Assembly: GCA_964562405.1 (NCBI GenBank)
Contig: CAZLTC010000001.1
Span: forward strand, 1-64,000
Source of the DNA: WJLY01 sp964562405
Lineage (GTDB): Bacteria; Joyebacterota; Joyebacteria; Joyebacterales; Joyebacteraceae
Direction of reading: 5' to 3'
DNA length: 64,000 nt
Every line of letters starts with the position of its first letter. Positions within the stretch are counted from its first letter, which is position 1. A model generated the notes under the pieces. It worked only from the letters and a program-made list of their open reading frames with translations, did no database searches and had not been told where the DNA came from. A program made the position numbers and the translations under genes. Shown here piece by piece: positions 60,097 to 64,000 of the stretch.

Positions 60097-61553
60097 CCGA
60101 CGGAGTCCGGGTAAGGTTCGCTCCGAGCCCAACGGGGCATCTTCACGTGGGTGGCGCCCGAACGGCGCTCTTCAACTGGCTGTTCGCGAAGCACGAGGGC
60201 GGCTCGTTCGTCGTGAGGATAGAGGACACCGACATCGCCCGCTCCTCGAAGGGGTCCGAGGCGGCCGTGCTCGGCGACCTGCGCTGGCTCGGACTCGACT
60301 GGGACGAGGGGCCGGACGTCGGAGGGCCGCACGGGCCGTACCGCCAGTCTGAGCGGGCGGCGATCTACCAGGAGCACGCCCGGAGGCTGGTGTCGGCCGG
60401 CCTCGCCTATCCATGCTATTGCACGGACGAGCAGCTCGGGGTCAAACGCAAGGCCGCCCTTGCCGCGGGGGCCGACCCCAGATACGACGGAACCTGCAGA
60501 CACCTGACGGATGAGGAGCGTGCGGCCAAGGAGGCTCGGGGCCTGAGACCCGCGCTCAGGTTCCTTTCCGGCGACCGCGGCGTACGTGTGAAGGATGTGG
60601 TCAGGGGTGACGTCGAGTTCGGGAGCGAGATGCTCGGGGATTTCGTGATCCTGAGAGGCGACGGAAGGCCCACGTACAACTTCGCCGTCGTGGTGGACGA
60701 TGCGCTGATGGAGATCACGCACGTCATTCGCGCGGAGGAGCACCTGCCTAACACGATGAGGCAGGTCCTGCTGTACGAGGCGCTCGGCTACGAACGCCCG
60801 AGGTTCGCGCACGTTTCGCTCATCGTGGACAAGTACCGAAGCAAACTGTCGAAGCGCAGAGGTGCGACTTCCGTCGCGGAATTCAGGGAGCGCGGATATC
60901 TGCCCGGGGCGCTTCTGAACTACCTGGCGCTCCTGGGATGGTCACCTCCGGACGACCGCGAGCTGCTCTCGAGACAGGAACTCGCGGAGTCGTTCGACAT
61001 CTCGAGAGTGTCGTCGGCGCCGGCGGCATTCGACGAGGACAAGCTGGACTGGATCAACGCCCATCACATCCGGGAGGAGCCGCTAGACCGCGTGGTAGCC
61101 CTCGCTCGTCCCTTCGCTGAGGCAGCGGGTCTCGTCGAGCCGGATGAGTCCAGGTTCGCGTCGATGATCGACCTGGTGCGGCCGAGGCTCAGCAGGCTCT
61201 CGGATGTGCCGGCCGAGATCGCGATCTTCTTCGAGGGGCAGTGGGCCCCCGATGACGACTCGCGCCGCGCTCTCTCCGAACCCGGGGCGCGCAGTGTGGT
61301 GCGCGCGGTCAGGGACCGGCTCGCTTCGGACGGCGGCGAGGTCACGGCCGATTCGTTCAAGCAGCTTCTGTCGGACGTCGGCAGAGAGGTCGGTGTGAAG
61401 GGTAAGGACCTCTATGCGCCGGTGCGGGCGGCCATGACCGGCACCACGCATGGGCCGGGGCTCGGAGAGATCGCGGCCATCATGGGCCGGGGGCTGGTCC
61501 TGCACAGGCTTGCCGAGGCTCTCTCTGGGCGAACGGAAAGGGCTTTGTCGTGA
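60093..61553 (+). CDS. gltX: Glutamyl-tRNA synthetase
   Basis: A 486-residue class Ib synthetase that charges tRNA(Glu). The HIGH motif is HLHVGGAR near residue 17 and the KMSKS-type motif is KLSKRRG near residue 253. RFAPSPTG at the start and CYCTDEQL in the zinc-region position are typical. The TTG start overlaps the previous stop and has GAGGAG 8 bases upstream. Whether it is discriminating or also charges tRNA(Gln) cannot be told here. The stop overlaps ddl (GTGA). Confidence 0.97.
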   Translation: MTDGVRVRFAPSPTGHLHVGGARTALFNWLFAKHEGGSFVVRIEDTDIARSSKGSEAAVLGDLRWLGLDWDEGPDVGGPHGPYRQSERAAIYQEHARRLVSAGLAYPCYCTDEQLGVKRKAALAAGADPRYDGTCRHLTDEERAAKEARGLRPALRFLSGDRGVRVKDVVRGDVEFGSEMLGDFVILRGDGRPTYNFAVVVDDALMEITHVIRAEEHLPNTMRQVLLYEALGYERPRFAHVSLIVDKYRSKLSKRRGATSVAEFRERGYLPGALLNYLALLGWSPPDDRELLSRQELAESFDISRVSSAPAAFDEDKLDWINAHHIREEPLDRVVALARPFAEAAGLVEPDESRFASMIDLVRPRLSRLSDVPAEIAIFFEGQWAPDDDSRRALSEPGARSVVRAVRDRLASDGGEVTADSFKQLLSDVGREVGVKGKDLYAPVRAAMTGTTHGPGLGEIAAIMGRGLVLHRLAEALSGRTERALS

Positions 61554-62617
61554 AGATCGCAGTTCTCTACGGGGGAGTGTCCACGGAGCGGGAAGTCTCG
61601 CTCGTCACCGGAACGGCAGTGGGAGCGGCTCTGGCCGACCGTGGCCACGACGTGCTCCTGATAGACACGGCGGTGGGGGACGTTCCGGTCGGCGCCCGCG
61701 AGGCCCAGGCCGCGGCACGGCTTGCCGGGCGGCCGGCGGCGCCACGGTCCTCGCGGGACAGCACGGCGAGAGCGGTCGCCGGCGAGGCCGTGGGGCAGGC
61801 GGACGTGGTGTTAATCGCCCTGCACGGCGCGGCGGGGGAGAACGGGACGGTTCAGGGCCTGCTGGAGCTGTCCGGAAAGCGCTACACCGGCTCCGGAGTC
61901 CTGGCCAGCGCCCTGGCGATGGACAAACGGATGTCGAAGCTCGCCTTCCGCGCGGCTGGTGTTCCGACGCCAGACTGGCGCGTGGTGACGGTGGAGTGCG
62001 CCCGGGTCGAGAGCCGGTGTGACGGTTCGCCTTCGTTTCCGGATGACCTCCCGCTCGAGTCGGCTGCAGAGGCTACGGGTGAACTCGGGGGATACCCGCT
62101 CATCGTCAAGCCCAACGACCAGGGCTCAACCGTCGGGCTGACGCTCGTGACCCGCGGAGAGCAGCTCGCCGACGCGATCGCGCTCGCCGGGCGCTACGGG
62201 AGGAACGTGCTGCTCGAGACGTACATCCCCGGCCGGGAGCTGACGGTTGCGGTGCTCGAGGACAGGGCGTTGCCCCCGGTCGAGGTCGCTCCGCACAAAG
62301 GTCTCTACGACTACGAGAGCAAGTACACGAAGGGCATGACCGACTACACGTGCCCGGCCGACGTCCCGGCGGACACCGCGGTGGCGCTCGGGGAAAGCGG
62401 ACTCGCGGCCTTCGCGGCGCTGGGCTGCAGCGGCTACGCCCGCGTCGACTATCGCCTCGGTCCGGATGGCGCGTTCTGGTGCCTGGAGGTCAACACGGTG
62501 CCAGGTATGACCGAGTTCAGCCTCGTGCCCATGGCCGCCCGAGCGGCCGGGATCGAGTTCGGCGAGCTCTGCGAGCGCATAGTGGGAACGGCCCTCCGGG
62601 GTTCCCGGTCCGGCTGA
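61550..62617 (+). CDS. ddl: D-alanine--D-alanine ligase
   Basis: A 355-residue ATP-grasp enzyme that makes D-Ala-D-Ala for peptidoglycan. It has YGGVSTEREVSL at the N-terminus, ALHGAAGENGTVQG, PLIVKPNDQGSTVG for ATP, and EVNTVPGMTEFSLVP, which ends in the metal-binding Glu/Asn. The omega-loop region reads DYESKYTKGMTDYTCPA, with Tyr at the D-Ala-D-Ala (rather than D-Lac) position. The region from about residue 62 to 80 is a Gly/Arg/Ala-rich insertion. The GTG overlaps the gltX stop. Confidence 0.96.
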   Translation: MKIAVLYGGVSTEREVSLVTGTAVGAALADRGHDVLLIDTAVGDVPVGAREAQAAARLAGRPAAPRSSRDSTARAVAGEAVGQADVVLIALHGAAGENGTVQGLLELSGKRYTGSGVLASALAMDKRMSKLAFRAAGVPTPDWRVVTVECARVESRCDGSPSFPDDLPLESAAEATGELGGYPLIVKPNDQGSTVGLTLVTRGEQLADAIALAGRYGRNVLLETYIPGRELTVAVLEDRALPPVEVAPHKGLYDYESKYTKGMTDYTCPADVPADTAVALGESGLAAFAALGCSGYARVDYRLGPDGAFWCLEVNTVPGMTEFSLVPMAARAAGIEFGELCERIVGTALRGSRSG

Positions 62618-62709
62618 GTGGCGGCCGGGTCAGGCGCCCGTGAGTGAGTGCGGTGGACCATCTGAGACGAAAGAGGGCCCTTGAAACGGCCCTGAAGCAG
62701 GGCGACTGC

Positions 62710-62725
62710 TGGCACATCTGATGCA
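62710..62725 (+). promoter_or_regulatory. Sigma-54 (RpoN) promoter
   Basis: TGGCACATCTGATGCA matches the -24/-12 consensus TGGCAC-N5-TTGCA at all but one of the strongly conserved positions, with the invariant GG (62711-62712) and GC (62723-62724) exactly 10 bases apart. Transcription would begin near 62736, giving a leader of about 347 bases. It implies activation by an enhancer-binding protein that is not encoded in the window. Confidence 0.8.
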
Positions 62726-62792
62726 GTATCGATGGGGAAACAAGGGCGCGGCGATGGCGCCCGGACCCGTCCGTACGGCACACACGGTCTGG

Positions 62793-62816
62793 GGCGGCCC
62801 ATGTGGCCGCCTTGTT
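62793..62816 (+). terminator. Hairpin with T-rich tail inside the leader
   Basis: GGCGGCC-CATGT-GGCCGCC is followed at once by TTGTT. It lies 176 bases after ddl and about 57 bases after the predicted sigma-54 start, so it could end readthrough from ddl or act as an attenuator in the export-gene leader. Confidence 0.55.
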
Positions 62817-62877
62817 AAATGATTGTGTGGTAATGACTTGAAGGGTCCAGGGTGTGTCGCAGGGGGCACGGACCGTC

Positions 62878-62941
62878 GGGAAAGGCTACACTCGGCCTGC
62901 GAATCCTGTTGACCGGGGAGATGGCTGCCTGTAGCTTTCCC
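62878..62941 (+). ncRNA. Structured 5' leader element of the export gene
   Basis: GGGAAAG and CTACA (62878-62884, 62886-62890) pair with TGTAG and CTTTCCC (62930-62941), leaving a single bulged G. After a symmetric 2x2 internal loop, CGGCC (62893-62897) pairs with GGCTG (62923-62927, one G-U). The 25-base apical region is unpaired or weakly paired. With the 10-bp hairpin that follows, this forms a compact leader. It does not fit the c-di-GMP, cobalamin or TPP riboswitch patterns that I know. Confidence 0.5.
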
Positions 62942-62949
62942 CAGTGGCT

Positions 62950-62975
62950 CCCACGGCGGCCTGCGCCGCCGTGGG
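62950..62975 (+). other. Perfect 10-bp hairpin in the leader
   Basis: CCCACGGCGG and CCGCCGTGGG enclose the 6-base loop CCTGCG, 8 bases after the bulged stem. A TGAGTTCG tail follows, without a U tract. It is probably part of the leader structure rather than a terminator. Confidence 0.5.
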
Positions 62976-63082
62976 TGAGTTCGTAAGTGCCCAACAGCCG
63001 CACAATTGGTGGCTCCGCGCCCTCCGGCAGCGGTCGGGGAAGGCGTCGTCCTGGAACGTTTCAGTTCGCGGGGGAACAGCCG

Positions 63083-64000
63083 ATGTCGTACGGACGAGCA
63101 TTGCAGATTGCTCTAGTTGTGGTGGCCGTCATACTGCCGGTCACCGAGGCCGCCTCACAGCTGCCATCGGACTACGAGATCGGCCCAGGAGACGTGTTGG
63201 CGATATCCGTCTGGCGACACCCGGATCTTGACAGGAGCGTGGTCGTTCGCTCGAACGGCACGGTCACATTCCCGCCGGTGGGTGACCTGACGGCCTCCGG
63301 GCTGACGCCGGTCGAGCTGTCGAGAGAGATCATGCAGCGCCTGCGCGATTACACGCGTGAGACCACGCAGGTGACCGTTTCGATGGCTCAGTTCAACAGC
63401 CGCGCCATCTACCTGACCGGCCAGGTAGCTGCGCCGGGACGCTACAGCTTCGAACGTATTCCGGATCTGCTGCAGCTCCTGAGCCAGGCCGGAGGGCCGC
63501 TGCCGGGTGCCGACCTCTCGGCGGTCTCGATCGTGCGCCCTGCGGCCGGGGGCGCAGACGTGACGAGGGTCGACGTCGGCGCCTACATGAGGGGACAGGA
63601 GTCAGCCGCGCTGCCGGTTCTCCAACCCGGCGACACCGTGGACGTCCCATCGCTGGCGATGGGCGGCAGCGCCATGGGAGGCGCTGGGCTGGTCTACATA
63701 CTGGGCGAGGTGACCACTCCCGGCGCGTACCCCGCGACCGACGGACTTGATCTGCTGCAACTCATCGCGCTGGCGGGCGGAACCACTCCAGAGGCGAGAC
63801 TGAACAACGTGGCCGTAGTCATGAACGGTGGAGGCAGCCAGGTCGTTGCCACGGTGGATCTGGACAGGGTGATCGAGCACGGGACGGCTGATCCCTTCCT
63901 GCTGGGGTCTGGTGACAGGGTCGTCGTGCAGGGCAGGACGTCGAGCGTGCTCGCCCAGACGCTCGGAATAACCTCGACAGTGCTCGGGTACGGGCGCGAC
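63083..64000 (+). CDS. Wza-like polysaccharide export protein, 3' end missing
   Basis: The frame runs from an ATG at 63083 to the window end (306 codons) without a stop. A signal peptide (about residues 1-25, ending VTEAAS) leads to a poly-export domain with YEIGPGDVLAISVWRHPDL and GTVTFPPVG. Two SLBB domains follow, each with the typical pattern: YLTGQVAAPGRYSF...LLSQAGG and YILGEVTTPGAYPA...LIALAGG. Such proteins form the outer membrane channel for exopolysaccharide or capsule. No lipobox Cys is seen near the signal cleavage site, unlike E. coli Wza. It is expressed from the sigma-54 promoter upstream and likely starts a polysaccharide locus. Confidence 0.93.
   Translation, partial: MSYGRALQIALVVVAVILPVTEAASQLPSDYEIGPGDVLAISVWRHPDLDRSVVVRSNGTVTFPPVGDLTASGLTPVELSREIMQRLRDYTRETTQVTVSMAQFNSRAIYLTGQVAAPGRYSFERIPDLLQLLSQAGGPLPGADLSAVSIVRPAAGGADVTRVDVGAYMRGQESAALPVLQPGDTVDVPSLAMGGSAMGGAGLVYILGEVTTPGAYPATDGLDLLQLIALAGGTTPEARLNNVAVVMNGGGSQVVATVDLDRVIEHGTADPFLLGSGDRVVVQGRTSSVLAQTLGITSTVLGYGRD

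Larger units (their letters stand above)
62618..63082 (+). other. Regulatory intergenic region before the export gene
   Basis: These 465 bases contain no convincing gene. In order they hold a 6-bp hairpin (AGGGCC/GGCCCT, 62674-62693), a sigma-54 promoter (62710-62725), a terminator-like hairpin (62793-62816), a large bulged stem (62878-62941) and a perfect 10-bp hairpin (62950-62975). A TGGTAATGA at 62828 could be a weak extended -10. The export gene's AUG is at 63083 with CGGGGG before it. Confidence 0.75.

Noticed and set aside
62841..62941. Cyclic di-GMP (GEMM) riboswitch before the export gene
   Set aside because: AGGGGGCACGGACC and the following pairings superficially resemble GEMM, but the invariant CAAA and GCAAAG segments are absent.
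1..64000. CRISPR arrays, insertion sequences, prophage genes, tRNA or rRNA
   Set aside because: No regularly spaced repeats, transposase or integrase motifs, phage structural genes or tRNA/rRNA-like stretches were seen while reading all intergenic regions.

Overview
The window is about 64 kb of GC-rich DNA (roughly two thirds G+C by eye), densely packed with genes and mostly on the + strand, with many GTG/TTG starts and 1-14 bp stop/start overlaps. It reads as a chromosome segment of a diderm bacterium. An MlaE/F/D-type lipid transport operon, lipobox proteins and a Wza-like polysaccharide export protein at the right edge point to an outer membrane. The large C1A protease ends in an NPFNP...SGVYF type FlgD/T9SS-like sorting module, and there are tricorn, S9 and papain-like peptidases. 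Together these are typical of high-GC candidate lineages of the FCB group (for example Eisenbacteria or Krumholzibacteriota). That placement is an inference, not a measurement. I see no insertion sequences, prophage, CRISPR, tRNA or rRNA.

Layout. 1-8.3 kb holds housekeeping genes: a duplicated ThyX-like protein cut by the left edge, DUF1385, prfA, prmC, murA, selB and ispG. 8.3-13.7 kb holds a glycosyltransferase, a small lipoprotein with membrane helices, a ferredoxin-type protein, a PEBP-like lipoprotein and a MacB-type ABC exporter. 13.9-17.2 kb is a tricorn-like protease. 17.5-28.5 kb is a tightly coupled ten-gene catabolic cluster: GNAT protein, thiolase-like protein plus DUF35 partner, three proteins related to AllH/FdrA(AllF)/AllG of the oxamate carbamoyltransferase system, a cyclase/formamidase-type hydrolase, and a three-subunit xanthine-dehydrogenase-type molybdenum hydroxylase. 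This is the most unusual part of the window. 28.5-32.2 kb holds two secreted proteins on the minus strand with recognisable promoters and a terminator. 32.5-43.2 kb holds an MFS transporter, three methyltransferases, ArfB, a MOSC protein, an S9 peptidase, an NTF2-like lipoprotein, a lipoprotein serpin, a DUF374 acyltransferase and MsrB.

From 43.2 to 62.6 kb the content is again core: rqcH (minus strand, apparently leaderless); the conserved order yicC-remA-gmk-rpoZ-coaBC; a family 4 uracil-DNA glycosylase; a phosphoesterase; dnaB; mlaE-mlaF-mlaD; an NDUFA9-like reductase (minus strand); a NodB-like protein; radA; a fused ispDF; an SGNH-like protein; gltX; and ddl. At 62.6-63.1 kb an intergenic region carries a textbook sigma-54 promoter and a structured leader ahead of a Wza-like export gene that runs off the right edge. 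It is probably the first gene of an exopolysaccharide locus.

Functionally the window combines translation termination and rescue (prfA, prmC, arfB, rqcH), selenocysteine decoding (selB), the MEP isoprenoid pathway (ispG, ispDF), peptidoglycan precursors (murA, ddl), replication and repair (dnaB, radA, UDG) and envelope biology. One accessory catabolic operon and one surface-protein island are inserted among these.
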